DNA of 64,000 nt from Paenibacillus sp. J31TS4 (lineage in GTDB: Bacteria > Bacillota > Bacilli > Paenibacillales > NBRC-103111). The stretch is taken from NCBI RefSeq assembly GCF_018403265.1, contig NZ_BOSI01000002.1:186001-250000 (forward strand). The letters are read 5' to 3'. This document shows, in pieces, positions 17,320-25,685 of the stretch (within the stretch, counting starts at the first letter, position 1; each line of letters begins with the position of its first letter). The translations under genes and the position numbers were made by a program. The notes below the pieces were generated by a model. The model ran no database searches and was not told where the DNA came from. It saw only the letters and a list, made by a program, of their open reading frames with translations.

Positions 17320-17715
17320 ATGAGAACGATAGGACGGATCGCCGGCCAATGCCTGCTGCTGCTCGCGCTGAACGCAGCGGGCACCGGCATCGTCCGCCTC
17401 CTGCATTGGCGGGTGTCGGGCAGCATGGTCGGCATTGTGCTGACGCTTATTCTGCTCGGTACCGGCCTGCTTAAGCTGAAGCATATCGAGCAGGGGGCCG
17501 ACTGGATGCTCGGCACGATGCTGCTGTTCTTCATCCCGTCGGCGGTCGGCATTGTCCAGTACGGCGACCTGCTGATGTCGGATGGCTGGCGCCTGCTCGC
17601 CATGATCGGCCTCGGCACGCTGGTGGTCATGGCGGGCAGCGGACTGCTGACGGACTATATGATCCGGAAAAGGAGGGGAACGGAATGGGAAGCGGAGCAG
17701 CATGGTTCGGACTGA
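17320..17715 (+). CDS. cidA: CidA/LrgA family holin-like membrane protein
   Basis: A 131-aa protein with about four hydrophobic helices (NAAGTGIVRLLHW, GSMVGIVLTLILLGTGLL, MLGTMLLFFIPSAVGI, LLAMIGLGTLVVMAGSGLL). The motif LLFFIPSAVGI is typical of CidA/LrgA. The family forms holin-like oligomers that affect murein hydrolase export and programmed cell death and, in some species, acetate or pyruvate transport together with CidB/LrgB. I chose the ATG at 17320 because GAGGAG lies 9 bp away; the ATG at 17314 is only 3 bp away. It overlaps cidB by 31 bp. Confidence 0.88.
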   Translation: MRTIGRIAGQCLLLLALNAAGTGIVRLLHWRVSGSMVGIVLTLILLGTGLLKLKHIEQGADWMLGTMLLFFIPSAVGIVQYGDLLMSDGWRLLAMIGLGTLVVMAGSGLLTDYMIRKRRGTEWEAEQHGSD

Positions 17716-18374
17716 TCGGCACGATCGTCGTCTACGAAGCGGCCCGCCGCCTCTACAAGCGGACGGGGAGAGACTGGCTGTCCCCGATCGTCCTCGCGCC
17801 GCTTGCCCTCGTTGCGCTGCTGCTGCTGACCGGCACGACCTATGAGGGCTACGAGGAGGGCGCGCGCTGGCTCACCTATCTGCTGCAGCCCGCGACGGTC
17901 GCTTTCGCCGTCCCGCTGTACAAATACCGGGCCACGCTGAAAAAATACGCCGTCGAGCTGGCGGCGGGCGTCTGCGCCGGCACCTTGATCGCGATTCTCG
18001 CCTCGGAGGGGATGGCGCTCGGCTGGAAGCTGAGTCCCGGCACGCTCGAGAGCCTGCTCCCGCGATCGGTCACGACGCCTATTGCGGTGGAGATTAGCCG
18101 CTCGATAGGCGGCGTCCCGGCGCTGACGGCGGTGTTCGTCATCGTGACGGGGATCTTCGGCATGCTGACCGGCCCTTGGCTGATCCGGCTGCTGCGCATC
18201 CGCAGCGGCATTTCCAAGGGGCTCCTCATGGGCACGGCGTCGCACGGAGCGGGCACGGCCAAAGCTTACGAGCTCGGCGAGCTCGAGGGAACGATCGCGA
18301 ATCTGGCGATGATCGCCGCCGCTCTCGTTCTGCTCGCGACGCTGCCGTTCGTTCCGGCCGGGCTGCTGGCTTAG
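17685..18374 (+). CDS. cidB: CidB/LrgB family membrane protein
   Basis: A 229-aa polytopic protein with about six to seven membrane segments. The conserved stretch PRSVTTPIAVEISRSIGG and the ending GTASHGAGTAKAYELGE are hallmarks of the LrgB/CidB family. It acts as the partner of CidA in the holin/antiholin-like membrane system, now linked to pyruvate/acetate export. AGGAGGGG precedes the ATG, and the start lies within the end of cidA, which indicates translational coupling. Confidence 0.93.
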   Translation: MGSGAAWFGLIGTIVVYEAARRLYKRTGRDWLSPIVLAPLALVALLLLTGTTYEGYEEGARWLTYLLQPATVAFAVPLYKYRATLKKYAVELAAGVCAGTLIAILASEGMALGWKLSPGTLESLLPRSVTTPIAVEISRSIGGVPALTAVFVIVTGIFGMLTGPWLIRLLRIRSGISKGLLMGTASHGAGTAKAYELGELEGTIANLAMIAAALVLLATLPFVPAGLLA

Positions 18375-18454
18375 CACGGCCGGCTGGCCGGCGGCGCCGT
18401 ACCCAGTCTCTCCGAGGCGCCTCAGCCTCGACGGAATTTGGGGAGGATTGGTGG

Positions 18455-18483
18455 TTGCTTTTCTTCTGCAGCCGTGATAAGAT
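18455..18483 (+). promoter_or_regulatory. Promoter of the tRNA operon
   Basis: TTGCTT, a 17-bp spacer and TAAGAT (18478-18483) with an extended TG, 33 bp upstream of tRNA-Gly. Confidence 0.6.
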
Positions 18484-18516
18484 AACTGATGTTTCGCCGG
18501 TCATACCGGCCAAGGC

Positions 18517-18587
18517 GCGGGTGTAGTTCAATGGTAGAACGCCAGCTTCCCAAGCTTGAGGCGAGGGTTCGATTCCCTTCACCCGCT
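18517..18587 (+). tRNA. tRNA-Gly (anticodon CCC)
   Basis: A 71-nt cloverleaf: acceptor GCGGGTG/CACCCGC with discriminator T, D-arm GTTC/GAAC, anticodon loop TTCCCAA (CCC reads GGG), and T-arm with TTCGATT. CCA is not encoded. The anticodon stem CCAGC/GCTTG contains a C-U mismatch at its second pair (positions 28-42), which is unusual. The gene is co-transcribed with tRNA-Arg 20 bp downstream. Confidence 0.9.
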
Positions 18588-18607
18588 TTTCAGATTTTCT
18601 GTTTCTT

Positions 18608-18681
18608 GTCCCAGTAGCTCAGTTGGATAGAGCACTCGCCTTCTAAGCGAGTTGTCGGGGGTTCGAATCCCTCCTGGGACG
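18608..18681 (+). tRNA. tRNA-Arg (anticodon TCT)
   Basis: A 74-nt cloverleaf: acceptor GTCCCAG/CTGGGAC with discriminator G, D-arm GCTC/GAGC, anticodon arm CTCGC-CTTCTAA-GCGAG, and T-loop TTCGAAT. All stems pair well. It reads AGA/AGG codons. CCA is not encoded. Confidence 0.96.
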
Positions 18682-18705
18682 CTTTTTCCTATTCTAGCTG
18701 ACGAC

Positions 18706-18748
18706 AGCGCCGCTCCTTCGGAAGCTTCCGGAGTACGGCGCTTTTTTT
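18706..18748 (+). terminator. Terminator of the tRNA operon
   Basis: AGCGCCG/CGGCGCT stem with an inner CTCC/GGAG pairing, followed by seven T residues. Confidence 0.88.
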
Positions 18749-18991
18749 GTGCCTCCTTTTGTCTCTCCTCGAAGAGTGCTGCGAAGGACCTGCGGGCGCG
18801 CGCCGTTCCTCGGGGCCGCCGATAAGGTAGCGCGGCTTGGCGGAGCGTCTGCTGCGCAAGGATAGAGGGGCGGGGCTTCCCGCTTGAGAAGGTTCCCGGC
18901 GGCGGAATTTTGCATTTTGTCCGGGAAAACGATACCATTCAGAATACGATCCCATACAGCCGGGTTCCCGGCACGAAGGGAGGGAATCTCT

Positions 18992-19915
18992 ATTTCCGAA
19001 CAGAACAGGGAGAATGTCATCCTATTCCCCAAGACGATAGATTACTACCAGATCGAACTGACGCGGCTGCTTGAGACTGAGCGGTACGGAGAGGCGATCG
19101 GCCTCCTCCGCTTCCTCTCCAGCGTTGACAGCGGCGACGAGCGGACGAACGAGGAGTGGCGGGCGCTACTCGAATGGCTCCAGACGCTCGAGCCGGCCGA
19201 GACGGGAGAAGCGGGGCGCGCTGCCTCTATAGCGGAGGAAGAAGAGGAGGACATCTCCGAAGACGTGCTGCGCAAGCGACACTTTGCCGAGCGCTCCCGG
19301 ACGGACGCCGAGTATGCCGGCAAGCTCCTCGATATGCTCGACCGGGAGCCGTCGCTCGCCAAGCAGGCGCTCGCTCTCGAGCAGCTCAGCATGCTGGAGG
19401 ACGAAGGCGTGGCCCGCGCCCTGCGAGCCTGGCTCGCCAAGACGCCGCTGCCGTCGATGATCCAGTTCAAGGTGCTGCAGATCCTGAAGCAGCGGGGCGA
19501 GGAGGGGAGCGTCTCCTTTCCTCGCATGGGCGAAGAGGTAACCGTCGACATTCAAGACACGCCCGCAAGCTTCGACGAGTTTCCGGACGTGCTGGGCGAA
19601 GTGCTGGACCGCATCGTCCGGGCAAGCGAGATCAAGCAGCCCACGCTTGCCTATTTCGCCCGGCAGACGTGGCACGAATTTTTGGCGGCGGTGTACGGCA
19701 CCTCGTTTTACCGGCAGCTGGCCGCGATGGAGCCGGAGCATGTGGACGCCTGGGCTGCTGCTTTCCAGCTTTTCCTCGAGCGCGCGACCTTCGGTACGGC
19801 GAGCGAGGACGAGGCGCTCGAGCAATACGGCATCACCGAGGAGCTCCGGTTTGTCTGGCAGCGCGCGTCCGAGCGGCTGGAGGAATTTATGAAGAAAGAA
19901 TTTCCCGGCCGTTAA
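18992..19915 (+). CDS. Conserved protein of unknown function, upstream of tig
   Basis: An acidic, mostly helical soluble protein of about 307 aa; I cannot assign a function. ENVILFPKTIDYY, LLETERYGEAIGLLRFL and later paired helices suggest TPR- or HEAT-like repeats. It lies directly upstream of trigger factor. The start is uncertain: there is no in-frame ATG in the first 100 codons. AAGGGAGGG (18976-18984) is 7 bp before an ATT codon at 18992, where the protein-like composition begins, so I mark that. In-frame TTG codons at 18884 and 18917 lack a good ribosome site and would add a low-complexity leader. Confidence 0.7.
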   Translation: MSEQNRENVILFPKTIDYYQIELTRLLETERYGEAIGLLRFLSSVDSGDERTNEEWRALLEWLQTLEPAETGEAGRAASIAEEEEEDISEDVLRKRHFAERSRTDAEYAGKLLDMLDREPSLAKQALALEQLSMLEDEGVARALRAWLAKTPLPSMIQFKVLQILKQRGEEGSVSFPRMGEEVTVDIQDTPASFDEFPDVLGEVLDRIVRASEIKQPTLAYFARQTWHEFLAAVYGTSFYRQLAAMEPEHVDAWAAAFQLFLERATFGTASEDEALEQYGITEELRFVWQRASERLEEFMKKEFPGR

Positions 19916-19929
19916 CGCATAGGCTTGCC

Positions 19930-19958
19930 TTGAAATAAACAAGTATTATGATTATAAT
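19930..19958 (+). promoter_or_regulatory. Sigma-A promoter of tig
   Basis: TTGAAA, a 17-bp spacer and a perfect TATAAT (19953-19958), about 60 bp before the tig ATG. One of the clearest promoters in the window. Confidence 0.8.
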
Positions 19959-20018
19959 GGAATGGTTATTAACCGAAACGTGAAAATGTAGGTACATTTT
20001 TGGAGGGGAAAGCATAAA

Positions 20019-21320
20019 ATGAAAGCAAGCTGGGAAAAAATAGAGAAGAACCAAGGCGTCCTGACCGTGGAAGTGGAAGCGGAGCGTGTCAACGCCGCAC
20101 TGGATAAAGCATTCAAGAAGGTTGCATCCCGCGTGAACGTACCGGGCTTCCGCAAAGGCAAAGTGCCGCGGCAGATTTTTGAATCCCGTTTCGGCGTGGA
20201 GAGCCTGTATCAAGACGCGCTGGACATTCTTCTTCCCGAAGCCTACATAGAGGCTGTGGACGAAGCCGGCATCGAACCGATCGACCGTCCGGAAGTGGAC
20301 GTGCAGCAGCTCGCCAAGGGACAGGCTCTTAAGTTCACCGCCAAGGTGGACGTGAAGCCGGAAGTCGAACTGGGCGAGTACAAGGGCCTCGAAGTAACCG
20401 AGCGCAGCTCGGAAGTATCCGAGGAAGAAATCAACAATGAGCTCGAGCAGCTGCGCAAGCGCCACGCCGAGCTGACCGTTGTCGAAGACGGCGCAGCCGA
20501 AGAGGGCGACATCACGGTCATCGACTTCGAAGGATTCCTCGATGGCGAAGCGTTCGAAGGCGGCAAAGCCGAGAACTACTCCCTCGAGCTCGGCTCGAAC
20601 AGCTTCATTCCGGGCTTCGAGAGCCAAGTGGTCGGCATGAAGAAGGACGAGGAGAAAGACCTCGACATTACCTTCCCGGAGGACTACCACTCCGAAGAGC
20701 TGAAGGGCAAGCAAGTGGTCTTCAAGGTTAAAGTACACGAGATCAAGCGCAAGAACCTGCCTGAGCTGGACGACGAGTTCGCGAAGGACGTCAGCGAGTT
20801 CGAGACGCTGGACGAGTACAAGGAAGACCTGAAGAAGAACCTGCAGGAGCGCAAGGAGCAGAACAACCGCGTCGAGCTTGAGAACGAGCTGGTCGACAAG
20901 GCAGCTGCTAATGCGACGGTAGAGGTTCCGGACGTACTCGTCGAGAACGAGATCTCGACGATGATGAAGGACTTCGAGAACCGTCTCCGCATGCAAGGGC
21001 TGACGATCGATATGTACTTCCAGTTCTCCGGCCAGGACGAGGCTGCTCTGAAGGAGCAGATGCGCGGCGACGCTGAGAAGCGCGTTCGCAACAACCTGGT
21101 GCTCGAAGCGATCGCAAGCGCCGAGAACCTGTCGGCGAGCGACGAAGATGTCGATGCCGAGATCGAGAAGATGGCGAAGCTGTATCAGCGCGAAGCAGAT
21201 GAGCTTAAGTCCATTCTCGAAGAGAACGGCAACCTCGACAACATGAAGAAAGACCTGGGCGTCAGAAAAGCGATCGATCTCTTGATCGAGAACAGCAAAG
21301 CCGTTGCCAACGCAGAATAA
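20019..21320 (+). CDS. tig: Trigger factor, ribosome-bound chaperone and prolyl isomerase
   Basis: A 433-aa protein of normal length. The N-terminal ribosome-binding domain carries GFRKGKVPR (about 44-52), the loop that docks at the ribosomal exit tunnel; the FKBP-type peptidyl-prolyl isomerase domain follows ([30 protein letters not shown]), and the rest is the helical chaperone domain. It binds nascent chains and delays misfolding. GGAGGGG lies about 10 bp before the ATG. It has its own promoter and terminator, then clpP and clpX follow. Confidence 0.98.
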   Translation: MKASWEKIEKNQGVLTVEVEAERVNAALDKAFKKVASRVNVPGFRKGKVPRQIFESRFGVESLYQDALDILLPEAYIEAVDEAGIEPIDRPEVDVQQLAKGQALKFTAKVDVKPEVELGEYKGLEVTERSSEVSEEEINNELEQLRKRHAELTVVEDGAAEEGDITVIDFEGFLDGEAFEGGKAENYSLELGSNSFIPGFESQVVGMKKDEEKDLDITFPEDYHSEELKGKQVVFKVKVHEIKRKNLPELDDEFAKDVSEFETLDEYKEDLKKNLQERKEQNNRVELENELVDKAAANATVEVPDVLVENEISTMMKDFENRLRMQGLTIDMYFQFSGQDEAALKEQMRGDAEKRVRNNLVLEAIASAENLSASDEDVDAEIEKMAKLYQREADELKSILEENGNLDNMKKDLGVRKAIDLLIENSKAVANAE

Positions 21321-21333
21321 CATAGCGAGAACA

Positions 21334-21364
21334 GAAGGGCACGTGAGAACGTGCCTTTCTTTTA
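21334..21364 (+). terminator. Terminator of tig
   Basis: GAAGGGCACGT/ACGTGCCTTTC stem (11 bp, one G-U pair) with GAGA loop, followed by TTTT. Confidence 0.85.
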
Positions 21365-21393
21365 ACCAGAGCTCCTTTTTTGCTTGCCCCGAT

Positions 21394-21422
21394 ATGACTT
21401 TGCCGCCCAAACATGGTAGAAT
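21394..21422 (+). promoter_or_regulatory. Promoter of clpP-clpX
   Basis: ATGACT, a 17-bp spacer and TAGAAT (21417-21422) with an extended TG. No CtsR heptad repeat or CIRCE element is visible around it. Confidence 0.55.
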
Positions 21423-21483
21423 GAAACATGATTCAGATTGTTCCAATTCGCGTTCGCGTTGATTGAGTAGGAGGGATAACCGG

Positions 21484-22083
21484 ATGGCGTTAATACCAAT
21501 GGTCGTTGAGCAGGAAAGCCGCGGAGAGAGGTCCTATGACATCTATTCCCGACTTCTAAAGGACCGGATTATTTTCCTTGGCAGCGCAGTCGATGACGAC
21601 GTCGCCAATCTAGTGATCGCCCAGCTGTTGTTCCTGGCTGCTCAAGATTCCGAGAAGGACATTAGTCTGTACATCAACTCGCCGGGCGGGTCCATTACCG
21701 CAGGCATGGGGATATACGATACGATGCAGTTCATCAAGCCGGATGTATCGACCATCTGCGTCGGGATGGCGGCGAGCATGGGCTCGCTTCTCCTTACTGC
21801 TGGTGCGCCGGGCAAACGGTTTGCCCTTCCGAACAGCGAAGTCATGATCCATCAGCCTCTTGGCGGCGTTCGCGGGCAAGCGTCCGATATCAAGATACAT
21901 GCCGAATGGATCATCCGGACACGGGAGAAGATGAATCAGATCTATGTCGAACGGACCGGACAGCCGCTGGAAGTGATCGAGCGCGATACCGACCGCGACT
22001 TCTTTATGAGTGCAGAAGAGGCGAAGGCTTACGGGCTCATCGACGAGGTCATCACTCGAAAAGATTTAACCGAACAGGGGTGA
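21484..22083 (+). CDS. clpP: ATP-dependent Clp protease proteolytic subunit ClpP
   Basis: A 199-aa serine peptidase that forms the double heptamer chamber of the Clp protease. The catalytic triad is in the standard positions: Ser98 (GMAASMG), His123 (MIHQPLGG) and Asp172. The ATG at 21484 gives the family N-terminus [10 protein letters not shown] and has GGAGGG 8 bp upstream; the short upstream extension was rejected. clpX follows after 6 bp, so both subunits of ClpXP are made from one transcript. Confidence 0.98.
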   Translation: MALIPMVVEQESRGERSYDIYSRLLKDRIIFLGSAVDDDVANLVIAQLLFLAAQDSEKDISLYINSPGGSITAGMGIYDTMQFIKPDVSTICVGMAASMGSLLLTAGAPGKRFALPNSEVMIHQPLGGVRGQASDIKIHAEWIIRTREKMNQIYVERTGQPLEVIERDTDRDFFMSAEEAKAYGLIDEVITRKDLTEQG

Positions 22084-22089
22084 TCCGAT

Positions 22090-23352
22090 TTGTTCAAGTT
22101 TAATGAAGAGAAAGGCCAGCTGAAATGCTCGTTCTGTGGCAAATCCCAGGACCAGGTCCGCAAGCTTGTGGCCGGTCCCGGTGTCTATATTTGTGACGAA
22201 TGCATTGAGCTCTGCACGGAAATCGTGGAAGAAGAGCTCGGGCATGAGGAAGAGCTTGACCTGAAGGACGTTCCGAAGCCGAAGGAAATCCGGACGATCC
22301 TCGATCAATATGTCATCGGCCAGGAGCAGGCCAAAAAATCGCTGTCCGTAGCGGTTTACAACCACTACAAGCGCATCAACTCGCAGAGCAAGATTGAGGA
22401 TGTGGAGCTTCAGAAGAGCAACATCATGCTGATCGGTCCGACCGGCAGCGGGAAGACGCTGCTCGCCCAGACGCTGGCGAAGATTCTTAACGTGCCGTTC
22501 GCCATTGCCGACGCTACGTCTCTGACGGAAGCCGGCTATGTCGGAGAGGATGTCGAGAACATTCTGCTCAAGCTCATCCAGGCTGCCGATTACGATGTGG
22601 AGAAGGCCGAGCGCGGCATCATTTACATCGACGAGATTGACAAGGTTGCACGCAAATCCGAGAATCCGTCCATTACGCGCGATGTATCGGGCGAGGGCGT
22701 CCAGCAGGCGCTCCTCAAGATTCTCGAGGGCACCGTCGCCTCCGTCCCTCCGCAAGGAGGACGCAAGCATCCGCATCAGGAGTTCATCCAGATCGATACG
22801 ACGAACATCCTGTTCATTTGCGGCGGCGCATTCGACGGACTGGAGTCCATTATCAAGCGCCGGATCGGCAAAAAGGTGATCGGCTTCGGCACAGACGGCT
22901 TCAAGGCCGATCTGAAGGCGGGCGAATACTTGTCCATGGTGCTTCCGGAAGACCTGCTCAAATTCGGGCTTATTCCGGAGTTCATCGGGCGTCTGCCGAA
23001 CATCTCCACGCTCGAGCCGCTCGACGAGGGCGCACTCGTCCGGATTCTGTCTGAACCGAAGAACGCGCTTGTCAAGCAGTACCAGAAGCTGCTGGAGATG
23101 GACAACGTGAAGCTCGAGTTCGAGGCGGAAGCGCTCGACGCGATCGCCAAGGAAGCAATCAAGCGCAATACGGGAGCACGCGGTCTGCGTGCCATCCTTG
23201 AGCGCATCATGCTGGACGTCATGTACGACGTGCCATCGCGCACCGACGTCAGCAGCTGCCTCGTCACCAAGGAAGTCGTCCAGGAGAAGATCATGCCAAT
23301 GCTCTCCCCCAAAGATGACGGCTCATCGAATAAAAAAGAAGAGAGCGCGTAA
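22090..23352 (+). CDS. clpX: ATP-dependent Clp protease ATPase subunit ClpX
   Basis: A 420-aa AAA+ unfoldase. The N-terminal zinc domain uses Cys13, Cys16, Cys35 and Cys38. The Walker A is GPTGSGKT, the Walker B is YIDEIDK, and [11 protein letters not shown] contains the IGF loop that docks onto ClpP. It unfolds tagged proteins and feeds them into ClpP. It starts with TTG at 22090, supported by AGGGGTGAT just upstream and by the conserved N-terminus [17 protein letters not shown]. Confidence 0.98.
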   Translation: MFKFNEEKGQLKCSFCGKSQDQVRKLVAGPGVYICDECIELCTEIVEEELGHEEELDLKDVPKPKEIRTILDQYVIGQEQAKKSLSVAVYNHYKRINSQSKIEDVELQKSNIMLIGPTGSGKTLLAQTLAKILNVPFAIADATSLTEAGYVGEDVENILLKLIQAADYDVEKAERGIIYIDEIDKVARKSENPSITRDVSGEGVQQALLKILEGTVASVPPQGGRKHPHQEFIQIDTTNILFICGGAFDGLESIIKRRIGKKVIGFGTDGFKADLKAGEYLSMVLPEDLLKFGLIPEFIGRLPNISTLEPLDEGALVRILSEPKNALVKQYQKLLEMDNVKLEFEAEALDAIAKEAIKRNTGARGLRAILERIMLDVMYDVPSRTDVSSCLVTKEVVQEKIMPMLSPKDDGSSNKKEESA

Positions 23353-23465
23353 CCGATTTAATTCGGGAAACGCGCAGCAGATAACCCAGATTCTTCCTCC
23401 AATCCGGCCGTCCATAAGGGTGGCCGGAGCGGGGGATGTTTGGCGTAATGGGAGTGAGGACCAAG

Positions 23466-24581
23466 ATGTACCATCGTACGGAAACAGTTCCTGTCCGCGT
23501 AGGCGATTTGACCATCGGCGGCAATAATGACGTTATCATCCAAAGCATGTGTACGACCAAAACGGCCGATGTCCAAGCGACCGTCGCCGAGATTCACCGT
23601 CTGGAGGAAGCCGGCTGCCAAATCGTCCGCGTCACCGTCAACAACCAGGAGGCGGCCGACGCGATCAAGGAAATCAAGCGTCAAATTCACATTCCGCTCG
23701 TCGCGGACATTCACTTCGATTACCGGCTCGCTCTCAAAGCGATCGAGAACGGGATCGACAAAGTCCGGATCAACCCGGGCAACATCGGCCGCCGGGAGAA
23801 GGTGGAGGCGGTCGTCAAGGCGTGCAAGGAGCGGGGCATTCCGATCCGGATCGGCGTCAACGCTGGTTCGCTCGAGAAGCATCTGCTGGATAAGTACGGT
23901 TATCCGACCGCCGATGCGATGGTGGAGAGCGCGCTGTACCATATCGGCATTCTCGAGGAGCTCGACTTCCACGACATCATCGTGTCGCTCAAAGCGTCCG
24001 ATGTGCCGATGGCGATCGAAGCGTACCGCAAGGCCTCGGAGAGCTTCCGCTATCCGCTGCACCTCGGCATTACGGAGTCCGGTACGCTGTATTCCGGAAC
24101 GATCAAGAGCTCGGCCGGCATCGGCGCCCTGCTGTCGATGGGCATCGGCTCGACGGTGCGCATCTCGCTCAGCGCGGATCCGGTCGAGGAAATCAAGGTC
24201 GCCCGCGAGCTGCTGAAAACGTTCGGCCTGATCTCGAACGCGGCAACGCTCGTTTCCTGCCCGACCTGCGGCCGGCTGGACATCGACTTGTTCTCGATTG
24301 CCAACGAGGTGGAGGCGTATATCTCCAACATTAAGGTGCCGATCAAGGTGTCGGTCCTCGGCTGTGCAGTCAACGGTCCCGGCGAAGCGCGCGAGGCCGA
24401 TATCGGCATCGCCGGCGCCCGCGGAGAAGGCATGCTGTTCCGCTATGGCGAGATGGTCCGCAAGGTGCCGGAGGCCGAGCTGCTCAGCGAGCTGAAGAAA
24501 GAAATCGACCACATTGTGGCCGAATACGAACGAACCGGGAAAATTCCCGGCCGCAAGGAACACAGCCCCGCCGCCCTTTAA
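23466..24581 (+). CDS. ispG: 4-hydroxy-3-methylbut-2-enyl diphosphate synthase (flavodoxin) IspG
   Basis: A 371-aa enzyme of the MEP isoprenoid pathway; it converts methylerythritol cyclodiphosphate to HMBPP with a [4Fe-4S] cluster. The N-terminal TIM barrel ([31 protein letters not shown]) is followed by the cluster domain with CPTCGR and [15 protein letters not shown], whose three Cys and one Glu bind the cluster. I chose the ATG at 23466, where homologues begin and GGGAGTGAGG lies just upstream. It sits between the Clp and Lon genes and ends at a strong terminator. Confidence 0.97.
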   Translation: MYHRTETVPVRVGDLTIGGNNDVIIQSMCTTKTADVQATVAEIHRLEEAGCQIVRVTVNNQEAADAIKEIKRQIHIPLVADIHFDYRLALKAIENGIDKVRINPGNIGRREKVEAVVKACKERGIPIRIGVNAGSLEKHLLDKYGYPTADAMVESALYHIGILEELDFHDIIVSLKASDVPMAIEAYRKASESFRYPLHLGITESGTLYSGTIKSSAGIGALLSMGIGSTVRISLSADPVEEIKVARELLKTFGLISNAATLVSCPTCGRLDIDLFSIANEVEAYISNIKVPIKVSVLGCAVNGPGEAREADIGIAGARGEGMLFRYGEMVRKVPEAELLSELKKEIDHIVAEYERTGKIPGRKEHSPAAL

Positions 24582-24599
24582 TCGGGGCGATGCTTTGAC

Positions 24600-24642
24600 A
24601 GAACCCTTCCAGCGTTTGATCGCCGGAAGGGTTCTTTTTTTT
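24600..24642. terminator. Bidirectional terminator between ispG and the amidase gene
   Basis: Perfect 11-bp stem AGAACCCTTCC/GGAAGGGTTCT with an inner GCG/CGC pairing, followed by eight T residues on the plus side. Confidence 0.9.
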
Positions 24643-24664
24643 GGCTATTGCCTGAACTTAACCA

Positions 24665-25492
24665 CTAGCCAGCCTGATCGTCCGAATAGGCTTCGCGGAG
24701 AAAGAGCTGGATGCCGTCCGCGATGGATTCGGCAAGCTTGCGCTGCTCCGCAGGAGCAAGCAGCCGCTGCCGGTCTCCCGCGTTGGACAGGTAGCCCATT
24801 TCCACGATGACCGTCGGGCATTTGGACTGGTTCAAGATGTAATACTTCCTGCCGAATTCGGGCGTCTCCTCGGTTCCGTAGTACCGGTTCATCTGCTGCT
24901 GAATCAGTCCGGCGAGCCGTTTGCTCTCGTCGCTCTTCTGATGCAGGACGAGCGGTCCCGACGCTGACGAGCTGCGCACCGAGTTGACATGGAGACTGAC
25001 CATCAACTTCGGCTGCAGCCGGTTCGCAATCCCGCTTCGCTGGGCCAGATCGCGCTTGTGCCGGGACCGGAATTTGTGGAATAGATTGTCGTCGCTCAGC
25101 GCGTAATCGCCGATCCGGTTGATGGAGACGAGTAGATCGCGCTCCTGGAGCACGGCATACAGCTGCTTGGCCATCGCCAGATTGATATCCTTCTCCAGAA
25201 TGTCTCCGTGCGTCGCTCCTCCGTCGATGCCTCCGTGGCCGACATCGATCAGCACATCCATCTGCGGAATCCAGTGCGGCCGTTCCGGATATAGGGGAGC
25301 GGAAGGGCCGGCTTCCGGCTTTGCTGGTGCGGGCGTTCCTGTTTCGGTTCGCGGCGCATTCGCACTGGTTCCCGCAGCGGAGGCCGGAGAGGATCCCGGC
25401 AAAATCGTGAGCAGAAGAACAGCGCTGAGGCCAAACACAAGCGCCGACCGGGAAGCCGGCCGCTTCCCGAAGCGAGTGAGTCCTGTTAGCAT
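24665..25492 (-). CDS. N-acetylmuramoyl-L-alanine amidase (Amidase_3)
   Basis: A 275-aa secreted or membrane-anchored zinc amidase. Residues 1-40 form a signal peptide, followed by a Pro/Ala linker and the Amidase_3 domain (about 78-270). Zinc and catalytic residues are visible: His86 (DVGHGG), Glu100, His168 (SLHVNS) and Glu231 (IVEMGYLSN). It should cleave the amide between muramic acid and the stem peptide. Size and layout resemble CwlD, which makes muramic delta-lactam in spore cortex, but the sequence alone does not settle that role. Confidence 0.9.
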   Translation of the reverse strand: MLTGLTRFGKRPASRSALVFGLSAVLLLTILPGSSPASAAGTSANAPRTETGTPAPAKPEAGPSAPLYPERPHWIPQMDVLIDVGHGGIDGGATHGDILEKDINLAMAKQLYAVLQERDLLVSINRIGDYALSDDNLFHKFRSRHKRDLAQRSGIANRLQPKLMVSLHVNSVRSSSASGPLVLHQKSDESKRLAGLIQQQMNRYYGTEETPEFGRKYYILNQSKCPTVIVEMGYLSNAGDRQRLLAPAEQRKLAESIADGIQLFLREAYSDDQAG

Positions 25493-25626
25493 AGCGGATA
25501 CGTCCTTTCCTGCCAGCGTCTACGTTCGTTTCCTTGTAGTGTAGGCAATTGGACCGATTCCATTCCCGGACCGTCTGGAATTTCGGCACTCTTTTTGCCT
25601 GCCGGGGACTACCGGGCTTCCGAGGG

Positions 25627-25636
25627 GGCAATACTA
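25627..25636 (+). promoter_or_regulatory. Candidate sigma-F/sigma-G -10 element for lonB
   Basis: GGCAATACTA matches the forespore -10 consensus GGnnAnAnTR at every defined position, about 50 bp before the lonB ATG. The -35 region 15 bp upstream (GGACTA) is a poor match. B. subtilis lonB is a forespore gene, which supports the idea. Confidence 0.4.
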
Positions 25637-25685
25637 GGAATCAGGAAAAAAACCCAGAGGAATCCCGAACGGAGGTAAGTGTACG

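Noticed and set aside
19887-21446. A 519-codon minus-strand frame opposite tig
   Set aside because: It has Leu/Val/Phe-rich shadow composition and lies over a clear trigger factor gene with its own promoter and terminator.
21320-21484. CtsR or CIRCE heat-shock operators before clpP
   Set aside because: Neither the GGTCAAA-type heptad repeat nor the long CIRCE inverted repeat is present.
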